DNA of 64,000 bases from Alnus glutinosa (taxonomy: Eukaryota > Streptophyta > Magnoliopsida > Fagales > Betulaceae): contig NC_084891.1 in the NCBI RefSeq assembly GCF_958979055.1, positions 1,131,001 to 1,195,000 of the forward strand, read 5' to 3'. The position numbers and the translations under genes are program-made. The notes below the pieces were generated by a model, which worked only from the letters and a program-made list of their open reading frames with translations, made no database searches and was not told where the DNA came from. Below, in pieces: positions 1 to 11,981 of the stretch (the first letter of the stretch is position 1; each line of letters begins with the position of its first letter).

Positions 1-2259
1 ATCCATGGCCCTTAGCTTCTGTCGTTGCAACTTCAGCAGTTCTGATTGAGTAGATCCTGTCAAAGTAGCAAATCCAGCTCATTTCAGATAGAAGGCTTCC
101 TAAGATTCCAGCATATTAACATGAGTAATTAGTTTACTTAAGTGCTTTGGCTTTCTAACAGCCCTAAAGAGTATAATATTCTAGTTTCTAGTGTCCTTAT
201 AGTATGTAGATGATCTAGACTAAAAACTAAACTGTAAGCAAGCAACTCAACAGGATCAAGCCTTAATTGAAATCAAATTCTGGTCTTCTCTATGGATCCT
301 CATAAACTGATTGGCATTGGCCATGAACATTTCTCTTGTGAAATGCTAAAAAGCAAAGAAAAATAGAGTGAAAGAAATTTTGCCTGTAATAGGTTGGAGC
401 GCTGCAAAGGATACACACTCAGCTGCGGATGGAATGAAAGCTTTATCACACTCAAATGATGGTTCCCTTTCAGCCCACAACAAAGAGTTTGTAATATTAG
501 TCTGCAACAATGCTTCATTGGGAGCCTATTGACATGAGATAGAAAGCAGACAACTCCAACACATCACAAAAATGGTAACGCCATCTTAGAAATATTTTAC
601 TAGCAGAAGATTCACCTCTCAAAAGGTTTAGCATGTAACAAGCTGACCATCTTTTCCATGGTCATTGTCAAAAATATTTTATGGTGAGAGAGGTAATAGC
701 TTTCAGGAGAAATTGAAAGTATTATGGAAATGAGAGCTACACAGTATGTTGTATATGCGGGACACAGCATCTGTGACTAGTGAATCAGCATCCTGATCAA
801 TACAATGACAACAAAAGACGGCCTTAATTATATTATCCAGTAATAAATCTAACCTTAAAGATGCCGATATTTACGTAAAAAAGCTAATGGCATATTATGT
901 TGGGGTTATCCCATATCGATTGTGGAAGAGACTGGGTGGTTAGTATATAAGTGCACCCAACACTGGTATCAGAGCCCAAGTTTACTAACAAGTCTCAGGT
1001 CCAACAGTCCGCGGAAGAAACGGGTTGTTTTTGCTCTAACCCAATGCCCGATGTGTGAGGGGGAGATTTGTTGGGGTTATCCCACATCAGTTATGGAAAG
1101 GGCTGGGTGGTCAATTTATAAGTGTGAGGGAAAGCCTCACCTCATGAGTTAGCTTTTGGGGTTGAAAGAGGTCCAAGACCACCCAACACAATATTTATTC
1201 ATAAGCTTGTATCTTATTCTATTCCCACTTATCAATTTCTTCAATAGTATCTTTTAATAAAACCTGATTTACCCATCATCCCATCTCATAACTACTGGTG
1301 CCACCACTAGACAGCCATTTTTAACAATTTTTTAGAGTTTATAACTAATTAAGAATAATCTAGTTAACAATCATAAAAATTTACTTACCAAACAAATAAC
1401 AATAATTTAATTAGCTGGATTCATACAACATAATTTATACCTATTATAAGAAGCCTCTCAATTATAACTTCCATTAGAAACTAAGGATTAGTACCATAAT
1501 AGCAAGGCTCTGTAATAGCTCTTAAAGTACATTAGCCATCCTACAAGTACCTCTAATCACATCCCGGCAACCTGGAAGCAAGAACGAGGCACATAGTTTT
1601 CTCTAGGGAGTACACAACTTCAGTTAGAGGGTAACATTTAGAATACATGGAGCTCTGAGATGTGATGTGGTACAGTTAAATTACACTGAGATGTCAGATG
1701 TGGCATATGCTCAAATTATATTTCCCATTATTTGTAAGTATTTTTTTTTATATAGAAAAAAATGGATTTTATTAGAGTTGATCTACAATAAAGTATTTTT
1801 AAGAGTTACAGGATGTTCCCAAAAAGATCAGCTGTCATTCAAAAGATCTCAAGAATGAACTTAAATTTTCTGGAAGAAAAGATACCAACACTCCAAGAAA
1901 AGACATATAACCAACTTCAAGCAGATAGTAAAAGATCTCTAAGATAGCATCCTCCCTATTGGTTGACAATTTAGGATGCCCAAAGTGCCACATCAGACAC
2001 TATCATAGCTCCCTACTACTGGTTCCACATGAAAGTAATATTACCAGAAATTCTGTTGCTATTCATTGGATGACACAATAAGTCTGCCAAAGCCATGCTT
2101 CAGTCACCCAGGCAATTATGTTCATGCTCAACATTTTTACTTCCCAGTGAAGTTTGAAAGAAAAGGATGCTAAAGGATGTATCTTTCATGAATACTCTAC
2201 TCAAAACAGGATAATTCTTCAGCTATAGAAAAAGAAAAAAAAAATGTACACTTCAAGTG

Positions 2260-2304
<45 letters not shown>

Positions 2305-4441
2305 TTTGTCCTTGTTCTATATTTAAAGCCTCATTGGATTAAGGATAATTTTTTAAGCATTTCCTTGTACTTAAATAAGAATATGTCCATTGTACTTTTC
2401 TGTAAACACATGCATGTATGCACACTTGCACACAAACATGGGTTCATGGTTGCATGCAAAACACAGACACAGACGCAGATACCTTCAGTTTGATCTCCAA
2501 GCTATTCAAACTGTACATTGCTTCCCTTACTTCCATAACTTTTGAGCTTACTTTGCTTAAACTGTCAGGCATCATGTCCTGCATCGGTATGACTTCACCT
2601 ATTATGAAAGGATCTGCCTGCAAATTATGATTGTAAACATGAAAATAAGAGAATATTAAAGTACAACCAAGTGAAAGAAGAGACTAATGAACACACACAC
2701 TCACATGCATTGGAGCACAAAGTTGAACAGAGTTTAAGACATTTAAACACATGATGAACATTAATCAGTATATGTGTCAGTGGAAAGCTAAAAGTTTGAG
2801 AACCTGTGCCTGTTTACTCACCTGCACGAATTTCAGAATCTTGATACGACCAATGCCCCTTATAGAGACTAACGCTCCAACATCTAAGCGTTCAACCTAC
2901 ACAGAACTGAATCTTAATTTAGGTCATAATCTATACTGAACTTTTAAGGCAAAAACTCTGAAAATTTGGAAGCTTACGTTTTCTATAAGAACCAAACAAC
3001 CATATCTAGCAGCGAATGATGCTTCACCAGATGATTCACTGATTGCAATGGGATCCAACACAAAATGCACAAAAAGCTTCTTCTTTCTTAATAAAGACTG
3101 CAGCCAAAACAATTAAGAGATTGATTACATGTATGGGTTAGGCTTAGTTTATTCCTATCAGTAGCAACATTTTATCATTAATCAATAACTATGGACAAAA
3201 ATTTCTCTCATACAAGAGATAGATACTGAGCTCAACCCCTTAACTCTTCAGCTTGAATCAAAACCACAGTTGTTGAATGGGAAAGTTCCACTTCTATCAA
3301 GTTCACATAGATTTAAAGCCTACAGTTCCCATTATGGGAACTAAACTTTATCTTGTGATACCCTGAATTGTTATGGATATGTATTAAATCCCACATTGGA
3401 TAAGTGAACTGTGAAACCATTGTATGAGTGTTGTCCTACAACACTTGAGGTTGAGCTCTAATTGTAACTCTAACGAGTTCTTTGAGGTTTTGACACTAAT
3501 AGCACAAATGTGACCAGCGTTTTTTAGACAATTACATATCGAGCATCAAATTTTGCTACCAAACGGCAAACGCATATGTGACTAACGTTTTTTAGACAGT
3601 GACATATGGAGAATCAAATTTTGCTACAAAGAATTCGCAAAAATTCTTAAAAAAAAAAAAAAAAAAACTAAGATAATATATATATCCATATTCAATACCT
3701 CATCAAGCAGAGATAAATATCTCGCTTCATATAAATGTAGCGTCTTCTTCTCAGATGGAACAAGAACCTGGCATTACAAAAATTTTAAAAAAATAATAAT
3801 AAAAAAAAAGCTACTGATATTGTATAACAAAATCAATACTATAAGTCTATATATGATTGTTAAATTACTAATCAAATGACTAAATTCATGCTTTCATCTT
3901 AACTTAAGGTTTTAGGATACATGATATGAGAATAGAGATCATAGTTTCAAATATGAGCCGCGGTTGAAATTTCATTTAAATTAAATGCTTAATTTTTAGA
4001 TAAATAGTGATTTAATAAAGATAAAAGAAAATATGCTTAAATTGTATGATTAAATTTATTAAAAGTTAACTACAAAACTCAATTATACTAATACAATCAA
4101 AATAAAATAGACATGAGTGTACATGCATTCCATAAAGAATAGCCACGTGTCTGTTTATCAAAAGAAGAGGTATATATATAACAATATATATATATAAACA
4201 AATAAACCTCGTTGATGTTAAAGGGAAGAAGAGGGAGCTGAAGAGAGCAGGCAATTCGGGGCACACAACGTCGTCGTTTCCTGGGACCAAGCCTGCAATT
4301 CCCATCGACGTTGGCTCTAGTAGAAGAATCAAAATGGAGGAAATGAGGGACAGAGCGGTGCGGGTTTCGGGTACGGAGCGAATCAGGGTCACGAATTCGG
4401 GTTCTGGTAACAATACCGTTGAGGATAGCGGAACAAGTCAT
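1..4441 (-). CDS. LON substrate-binding (N-terminal) domain protein, chloroplast-type, 3' end outside window
   Basis: Seven coding exons read on the minus strand: 4441-4208, 3767-3699, 3097-2978, 2896-2822, 2617-2483, 525-384 and 56-1, where it runs off the window. All junctions keep frame. Exon 1 (78 aa) starts at the first in-frame ATG and has a Ser/Arg-rich, acid-poor leader typical of a plastid transit peptide, ending LPLLPFNINE. Later exons give VLVPSEKKTLHLYEARYLSL, FAARYGCLVLIENVERLDVG and SIRGIGRIKILKFVQADP, the pattern of the LON N-terminal domain without the AAA+ and protease parts. The closest family I recognise is Arabidopsis At1g35340 ('ATP-dependent protease La domain protein'). 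Such proteins bind no ATP by themselves; the plastid role is inferred from the leader. Six introns: the last uses a GC donor (exon end ACAG, then GCAAAA at 383-378), and the 1,957-bp intron before it contains a TRIM. No inactivating change seen. Confidence 0.85.
898..1188 (+). mobile_element. TRIM (miniature LTR retrotransposon) in LON gene intron
   Basis: Two copies of an LTR beginning TGTTGGGGTTATCCCA start at 898 and 1069; the second ends CACCCAACA near 1188. Immediately after the first copy, TGGTATCAGAGCCC (about 964) is a tRNA-iMet-type primer binding site, and GAGGGGGAGATT just before the second is a polypurine tract. The internal part is only about 105 bp and has no protein, which defines a TRIM. 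The left LTR (about 65 bp) lacks the central half seen in the right one (about 120 bp). A second copy of the family lies at 42216-42549. Confidence 0.85.
2262..2302. repeat. (CT)n microsatellite in intron
   Basis: Uninterrupted CT dinucleotides (about 20 units) in the LON gene intron, about 180 bp from the exon at 2483-2617. Confidence 0.95.
3505..3630. repeat. Imperfect tandem duplication, about 65-bp unit
   Basis: Two adjacent units share GTGAC-AGCGTTTTTTAGACA-type sequence followed by ATATxGAGxATCAAATTTTGCTAC. They sit in the LON gene intron, in a region (3360-3650) that otherwise contains no exon. Confidence 0.75.
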
Positions 4442-4595
4442 GGAAACTGGTGGGTTTCCAACGGTCCCGCTAGGCCACACTGTCTTTCTATCTATCTCGC
4501 TTCACTCGATGCACTCTCTAGCCTCTACTTGATAAACACGTGGGACTTTGAGGAAAGGCTCATGTATGCGCAATGCATGTTTGTGCCTCACACTT

Positions 4596-4935
4596 AGGAT
4601 GGTAATTATATATATAATTCCCGAATTTGATATGAGTTAGAACAAGAAATTGACTGGTTAAGTTAATGACCCATTTAAATAAATGAGTTGGATTAATATT
4701 GACCTTATACACATGTCTTGATACGATTCAAATTCAATACGCTACATATAGGGCTATCAATCTTTTAAATGACTTGCAAATCCGACATGAATCTAACGCA
4801 AAATTAACAAGTTAAAATAGGGTTGATGGGTCTGACATGTTTAATTAAATTGGTCGAGTTAGAATTAACCTATAGAGTCTTATATTCGTATTTTGATACG
4901 ACTCGAACTCGTCATGTAAATAGGAATTGTCACTC
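4596..4935. repeat. Dispersed non-coding repeat family (ATGGCAATT ends, TTTAATTAAA core), two units
   Basis: Intergenic sequence just upstream of the LON gene. It holds two decayed units with the layout ATGGyAATT ... TTTAATTAAAT(T/G)GGTC ... TTGACCTATA ... GATACGACTCGAACTC ... AGGAATTGTC. The same layout recurs at 16990-17510 and 26711-27080. It has no coding capacity and looks like a non-autonomous DNA element. Confidence 0.6.
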
Positions 4936-6206
4936 GAAAAATACTACACACACTCACTCGCACACGGAGAGTGCATTTGAAAGTGTAAAAGTATAAGTGT
5001 ATGTAACATTTCTCGTTGCCACCCCTGCTCACTAAAACCTCTGTTAGTAAGGGACATGGGGACAGAGATTTGTTGCAATAAGCTAAGACGTTGCTCGGAT
5101 CCCACTTGTTTGAACAATTTGAATAATATAATTGGATATTAGCCAAGATCAATATTTGTCTAAATTACGTGCAATTCGAACAACCCACCTCGAGTAGGTA
5201 AGTAAGTATTTTAAGGAGCAGCCAAATTGTGTGAAATTCGAACAACCGATCCTCAAAAATCTTTATTTTTTTTCTAAGACAATTTTATTATGGTTTTCTA
5301 GAAATTTGTAGAATTTCCATTTTATTAATTTTTTTACAAAATTCCAGAGAATCACAATTCTCATGAGTATCTAAATTTTGAAGAAGTATATAATAATAAA
5401 TCTTAAATTAAATCATCTATAAATTATCAATCCAAAGAAAGTTTGTAGTTTCATATTTTGTTCAAGCCATTTGAATTAAAAACTGTCATCCAAATTCTAA
5501 ATAGAGGATTCCTCTCGCCCGTTGATTACGATGTAATACAGCTTTTGGCAGTCGTACAGTCCATGCCCATTTACGAAACTTCAGTCTTAAGCTATCACGA
5601 CACTTTAAAAAATAAAATATAAAACTTAAATTTCATGATTTGCAGTTTTATCGAAAAGTAATCCGAATTTTCAAAATTGATAATTTTTACTTCCTCAATC
5701 TTCCATTAAAAAAAATAACAGTCATAGTGTCACGTGAGGGGATCATGGTGCCTCACCAACCTCCGCCCTTCATGGAGATTGCAGTGGCCCCGCGACCTCC
5801 CTGTCCGGTGGTCGTGAAGGCTCCACAACCCACCACTCAGGAGGTCGCAGAGGCCTTGCGACCCATCACCCACCTAGCCCTCATGAAGGTGAAGCAGTCA
5901 AGATCATGGTTACTAACCCAACTGGTTAGATAACAAGGAAAATCGGAGGAAAAAAAAAATAGTAAAAATATCCAATGGAGCAAGAGTGTCATTTCTGAAA
6001 ATCAAAGGTAAACCTCAAGCGAGTTGGTTTAATTTATCGCAACCATTAATAAATTCATAGGCCTCAGTTTGTTAGAAGACGAGGCCTGAAACTGAATAAA
6101 AACACCAAGAAGATTTTAAAAACTAGTTGAACAAATCTGCAGAGATACATATGCAGAATCCCTTTACACAGGAAAGGGAAAAAAATCACAAAAAAGAAAG
6201 GAAGAA
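4936..6206. other. Intergenic DNA between LON gene and thymidylate kinase gene
   Basis: Mostly AT-rich and without recognisable genes. One stretch, 5738-5905, is strikingly GC-rich and proline-codon-rich on the plus strand (repeats of GCGACC and CACCCACC). It has no start or domain that I can support. The last part (to about 6065) is presumably the 3' UTR of the minus-strand kinase gene. Confidence 0.6.
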
Positions 6207-9200
6207 TTAACTTGACCAGAGGTAGGAAAGAGGTTTGCCGTTCTGGCATGTCTTGACACAATCCAGTACAATCTCTTGCAGGTGTTTCTCGATATCTTCA
6301 ACGGGTTGGCAGGCATCAATTATCTGCAATCAAATAGGAATACATGTTCATCTCAGCTCCAAGAGTAAAATTGATAGGAATCAATGAACAACATAACAGC
6401 TATTGATGAGTCAGTGCTATTATCATCTGAAACCCAATATTTTAGTATAAAAAGATAATGCAAAGTGGAAATGAATCAACAAAACTCTAGCTTAGCTGTG
6501 TTACTATCATGGAGTACAAGAGGGTTAGTTTTGGGCGACAAGTTTAAGAAAAGATGAAATGTAATATATAGCTATACCGGAAAACTAAACAGCTATTGAT
6601 GAATGGTTTTGTTCTAGTAGTGGCAGGCGAGGTGCCTCCCACCAGAGAGCATCACAACCATGAACCAGAATATGCAGCTTCTCTATTTACAAAATATCAC
6701 CAGATGAAACATAAAATTACCTTCCAGGAGGGATCATGGAGAACCTGATAGCATTGTGCAACTTTCCTCTGGAACTCGAGCTGCTCATATCTCTCAGCTC
6801 CATATCCTCCTCTCTCAGCAGCTTTCTGAAGATTTTGGAAAGACTTCTCAGTCCTAGAAGTATTTAAGTCTGTGTACATGCATGTGTGTGCGCGCACACT
6901 ATAGAAGGGTGTGAATTTATGGATGTAAGTATATGCAAGGGGCAATTAAGAGTCTGTGTGTGTGTATCAGGTTCATCTTCCTCCAGAATTATACCTTAAT
7001 GCAATTTCTACGACTTCAATAACAGAAGTACTATGATATCTCTTCAATTGCTAAGGCACATCAAACACTAGTTGATATAAATCAACCATTCAGTACATTC
7101 ATTTACCCTCACCTACATCATCATACAAATGCAAAACCAGTCTTCAATAAATTATCACAGTGGCCCATTGGACAGTCATCCAATTTCACAGAATCTTAGT
7201 AGTCAGTTGATTTGGGTTCATGCATTCCTTGCATATATGGGCACATAATCCATCTAGCTATTTTTTCCCCTCCCCTTTTCTTCTTTTGCTTTTCTTCAGA
7301 GGGGTGAGGTGTTATTGACAGCCCAGAATCTATCTGCATTTATGAAGCACATTATTGCAAGAAGGGCATGTGTGTCCCAAAATACAGATTAGGCAAAAGA
7401 GAACACGTTGAAATCCTTCGACACAAAGTAATCCAGTTCTCTCAGACAGGGACAATGTCATGCCTCAAACAACGTTTGAAGAAAGCGAGCTACCTTTAGA
7501 ACTCAAAGAAAAACATGTTGATAATATGGCTGAAGACGTTGATGTTTACTTTCTTTACTTATAAGTTTATAACAATCAGCATAATGGCAAATACAACTTA
7601 CCTCTGGCTGTATGTCAAGGTAAACTACCAGATCTGGAGCCAGCAACCCAATCTCAGGTGCCTGCATAATTTTTTTTTTTTTTTTTAAAGAAAAAAAAAA
7701 TAGACATTCTTAAAAAGAAGATGAACATATATGCTCCACTCAGGAACGGTCAGAACCATGTCTTCACCTTACACCATTCAATGTCAAGTCCTTTGGCAGA
7801 CGAGAAAGCCACCCCAGAATAAGAATAACGGTCGACAATGAGGATGGTTCCAGCCTTCAGTTTAGTTTCCATCAATGATCTGTGTATGCATTACGAGTAA
7901 CTGAGTACAAGTCCAACCATCGTAAAAGTTGTGCTTATGCAGTCACTAAATTTTTTGTCCCAATAAATAATGTTTCAGAGAATTTTAGGAGAAAAAAATA
8001 AAAACCCAAGTCCTCTTTCTTTCTAGAAGGTACAATGAAATCCATTCTATCTAACCAAAATGGTTTGAATTTTTCCCACTTGAGAGTATTAATAGATCTT
8101 ACAAAAATAATCACTAGTCAAATTATAGAGTTCCATCTATCAATATTTGATTAGCAAAATATCAGTTCTGCAGGTTAATTTTCAAGTTTCAAGAGCTTCT
8201 CTAACCAACTAGTCCCCAACTAACCCTAGCATGTCCACATTCTGGAAAATCACTCAAGCCACAAGATCATGATTATGTTATCACCTAAGTCACCACACAC
8301 AACTAAAGAAAACTATCTCCCACATGCCTCCCAGCTTAAAATGGCACATGTCTAACACTTACAAGTTCCATTGCAGACAGGCTAAACAAGTTCCATGCTA
8401 CCCACCAATGCTTGGGGGCTTGCAATAACTCGGAAATGCTTATCACTTCCAAAAAAAAAAAAAGCATTAAGAAAATGAATGAGTTTATTACTTATCCAAA
8501 ACAATAAAGACAAAAAAAATAAGAAACAGAGAAGTTTATCACCAAAGTTCACAAATTACCAGAGACACTTTGATTCAAAAATTGTTACTGCCTCATAGGC
8601 GATTCAATCTTATTTATTGAGTTGTAATTACATATACAACAGATATGATCCATTCATGCTAAAGAAAATGATACCTCAATTAATTTGCTTATATATGCAG
8701 ATTGATAACAAAGGAATTGCAATCAGAAAAGTAAGTTTAAGAAACAAAGTGAACAGTGTTTCTGAACAGGTTTTGTCAACACCATATATTTCTGTTTCTT
8801 TAAGAACCATACGGTTCTTAATGGAGGAAAGAATTTAAGGTTTGAACTTAATGCTTTATTATCAAATACCAAGATTTTTTTTTTCTTATACGAAGAACGA
8901 GCAAGGAACTACTATTAGAAGAAACAAGGTATTTCAGATTATATACAAAATCCGTCAAACCAGAACACAACATGCTGCATAAAAATAACATAACGAACCT
9001 CTTCTCCCAACGATTAGCGCTAAAGAGAAGATGGATAGTGTGATCATCCAATTGTGATTTGTTGGAAAGGTATGAAGATATCATTTGCCCAACATTTGTA
9101 TTTCTGTCAGGAAATCGCCATAATTCAGCTGAATGCCCCAGTCCCTCCAAGTATGTGAGTAGTCTACTAGACTGTGAAGTCTTCCCACTACGATCCAAGC

Positions 9201-9716
9201 CTTCTAGAACAATCAAGGCACCTCTTGACTCACTGTCACCACCATTTAGGATAGAATTGTGGGTATTTGCCATTCGTATCTGCCTAATTGGACACTTGTG
9301 AGGAAAGTTCAATCGTGATTTCAATAACCTTCCCAATGCTAACGCTCCAAAATTCCTTGAGAAAAAAAAAATCTTTCCATTAAAAAGGCTTTAAATAATA
9401 GAAAAATAACAGTACAATAACTTCAGAAATCAAATTTTAAGTTTTTTTATTTTGGGTATTTGAGAAAACAAAAACCTCCACTCAATCAAGCCTGATACAC
9501 CTATTGGCCAAGTGGGTTTCTTTATTGGGCAAAAAAGTTAAGCATTTTCCTCTCTTATCCACTGCTTCTCAGCAACCAAACTGAGATTTAGCATTTCCCA
9601 CTATATCCAACAAAATTAACTCAAAATCAAGTAACAAAAAAGAAAATTTAAAGGCACAGGTAAATGATTCTTACTTACAAAGCCCTGGAGAGTGTGATAT
9701 AGCAGACATGGATCAT
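6207..9716 (-). CDS. Thymidylate (dTMP) kinase, organelle-targeted long form
   Basis: Converts dTMP to dTDP in dTTP synthesis. Six coding exons: 9716-9679, 9355-8999, 7879-7768, 7661-7602, 6825-6721 and 6323-6207; 789 nt, 262 aa, all phases agree. The P-loop GLDRSGKT is at about residues 65-72, followed by WRFPDR and SANRWEKR. Exon 3 has the DRYSYSG motif and exon 5 the LID-like [11 protein letters not shown]. The protein ends SYLWSS. It resembles Arabidopsis ZEUS1 (At5g59440). The main exon has no ATG before residue 41; a 38-bp first exon ([12 protein letters not shown]) joins through a consensus GTAAGT donor and adds a basic, acid-poor leader. Met41 (RMANTH) would give a short, probably nuclear/cytosolic form. 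Both forms are inference; the catalytic part is secure. Confidence 0.92.
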
Positions 9717-10116
9717 GTCATGTCCCTCCCAAGCCTAGAAACCCCAATCAAGAAACACATGGATCAAACAACTTCAGATCCAACTCACTGAAAAACACTC
9801 AGAGTAAAATAACCTCTTAAAGAGACAGAAGAGGCATTCAAATGGTTGTGTCAATCAGCCAAACTTATCCGCGTGAGATAGAGATTACCACACAGATCCT
9901 TTGATTTTATTTTTTCTCTTTTTTCTGTTTTCCTGGTCTTTGGGTTTAGGGTATGTGTCGAAAATTATTTCATGAAAATCCAAGTTTATCTTAAATTTGA
10001 ATATTTAAATTCCCATCTATTTCTTTTTATTATTCTTTGTCCCATATTGAAAAGCTATGAGTATTTTTTGTGCTTTATAAGCATTTATCAAGCTCTTATA
10101 TTAAATAAGATTTTGA
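9717..10116. other. Upstream region of thymidylate kinase gene
   Basis: Putative 5' UTR and promoter of the minus-strand kinase gene. I see no coding sequence. The TCTTTTTTCTGTTTTCC-like pyrimidine run near 9907-9935 is unremarkable. Confidence 0.4.
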
Positions 10117-10770
10117 GTATACATGTGCTAGTTGTGCCAGTTGCATCACCCCAGTGCGAAGCACTGGTCGTCGCATGCACGCACGCGTGTCGCTTTGACG
10201 CTTTAGACGCACTTAGCACTTCGCATTGTCGCACACAAAATTATTAATTACGTGTGTATTTTTCTGATGTGTACAACTGCTTTTCTAACAGTAATATTTT
10301 TTTTAAATACGTAACTGTTTTCTAAACTGTCAAAAACTATATTTTCTAACTGTGTTTTTAACAGTCATAAACTGTGCTTTCAACAGTCACAAACTATTTT
10401 TTCAACAGTTAGAAACTGTTGTAAACTGATTATGAGTTTTCAGATAAAAACTATATTGTTCCAACAGATTTTGTACTTCTTTTTCTTATCTTCTTTTTTA
10501 TCTTCTCTGCTGTTACAGAATTTCGAGATTCAGAGTAGTGTTCAGAATTTGCAATCTGCACACTACATTCGGACAGTATTGTATCCTGAGGACCAAAATT
10601 GTTGTATTCCCTTTTGCAGAACTTATTGTTTAAGTGGGAGACAATATTTGTCTAAGAGACAGATTTACATTCGCCTTACTGTCAAGTGTTCTTTCTATAC
10701 AGTTTTTTATTTTCTTCTTTCTTCAATTTTTCTGTAGTTCCACGTCTTTATATCAATATGCACAAGTGTT
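10117..10770. repeat. Probable decayed LTR-like segment with an AACTG/CAGTT cluster
   Basis: A sharply bounded GC-richer block (10137-10230) is followed by about 160 bp (10265-10430) in which AACTG, AACTGT or CAGTT/ACAGT recurs roughly every 10-20 bp on both strands. After this come a pyrimidine-rich stretch and TTTAAGTGGGAGACAA. The mixture of short repeats with U5-like pyrimidine sequence suggests a fragment of an LTR, but I could not find matching ends. AACTG/CNGTT is also the core of plant MYB sites, so a regulatory reading is possible. Confidence 0.35.
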
Positions 10771-11593
10771 TCAGTCTTTTTTATATATTTCAGGATAAAG
10801 AGGCAAGTCCCAGTTTCTCAATTTGAATTGCAAACGATTATTCCACACAAATTCCCACAACAAAAAGAAAGAATGAAGGAAATGGAAAAAACCAAAAAGA
10901 AAAGTAACTATACGAGTTGAAAATCAAAGCAAATCAACCCTAAATTCAAACCCACACCGAACCCAAATGAATAAGCAAAGCAAAGTGACACTCAAAAGAT
11001 GAGTTACAAAGAGACCCACATGGTAATTCTCAGAAATAAATAAATAGCAACATACAAATACACAATACCCAATTCCCAAAACGAGAGCAAGTGCTAGTCA
11101 AAAGATGAGTTGCAGAGCATCCCACATGGCAATTCTCAGCAAACAAACAGCATACAGTGCAAAAACGCAATACCCATTTCCCCAAACGACAAACTTCGAG
11201 ATTCATCAACCATTTTCAAGGTTTTCTATCTTATGCGAATACTTAATCCAAGGTTCTTAAAGTTGACAGCTTGTGAAAGTGTGGTGCTTTGGATGTGCAT
11301 ACTGTAAGAATTGTAGAGGCAAGAGGAGGAGTTACCAGAGGTAGCCGGATCTGCTAATACGTTAAGGTCTTATGCTTCACCACGATTCCTGTATGAAAAC
11401 AGAGAAGAGAGACCATAGAGAGAGAGAGAGAGCAGACCTTGAGAGAGACGAGAGAAAGAAGCGGGAGAGAAGAGAGGAAAAAGAAAAGGTGGAGGGAAAA
11501 GGAAAAAGAAAAAAGAAAAAAAAAAAAAACAATCCCGTCCGTCCTTTCGGCGACTGAAATTTACAATAAAAAAGGAAAAATAAAAAAATAAAA
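10771..11593. other. Intergenic DNA with A-rich and GA-rich tracts
   Basis: A-rich sequence with a short direct repeat ('CAAAAGATGAGTTxCA', about 10994 and 11098) is followed by a strong GA/A tract (11395-11530). Long open frames here come from base composition only. No gene is recognised. Confidence 0.5.
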
Positions 11594-11774
11594 AAATAAT
11601 GCTACGTATCACCCATTTGTCTTCTTTTTGTCCCTTAAAATTGATGTGACTCTTAAAATTATTATTGGATCAAAATATAATAATGATCTATCATAAATTC
11701 AATGGTAATTTTAAAAGCCACATCAATTTTAGAGGAAACAAAAAGAAGACAAATGAATTATATGTAAGATTACT
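11594..11774. mobile_element. Hairpin MITE, family 1
   Basis: Two inverted arms of about 80 bp. The left arm contains CATTTGTCTTCTTTTTGT and AAAATTGATGTGACTC; the right arm carries the complements (ACAAAAAGAAGACAAATG, CACATCAATTTTAGAG). The loop is about 20 bp. No protein is encoded. A related copy lies at 40488-40675 (shared CTCTTAAAAT-ATCATTGG and GATTTTAAAAACCACAT). Confidence 0.8.
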
Positions 11775-11798
11775 CGAAAGAAAGATGTGTAAAAAAGA

Positions 11799-11981
11799 GG
11801 AGAAATGATAAGTAGGGACACTCATCCGTCTCCTGTCCTACTTTTAATAATAAAGTAATATATTATATATATTTTTTATTTATTCTTTTTGATTTTTTCA
11901 CTTTTTGTTTATATAATATATTATTTTATTATTAAAAATAGGACCGGGGACAGATGAGTGTCCCTTGCCTATCATTTCCCC
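11799..11981. mobile_element. Hairpin MITE, family 2
   Basis: Inverted arms start GAAATGATAAGTAGGGACAC and end TGTCCCTTGCCTATCATTTC, continuing as CTCATCCGTC...CCTACTTTTAATAATAAA against its complement. The centre is pure AT-rich sequence. It lies directly beside the family 1 MITE, so two hairpins stand back to back upstream of the RING gene. Confidence 0.82.

Noticed and set aside
4066..4413. Overlapping minus-strand open frame of 115 aa over LON exon 1
   Set aside because: It is a different frame of the same DNA; the in-frame path to the downstream LON exons is the other one.
11370..11612. Arg/Glu-rich and Phe/Ser-rich frames on both strands
   Set aside because: Both come from the GA/A tract.
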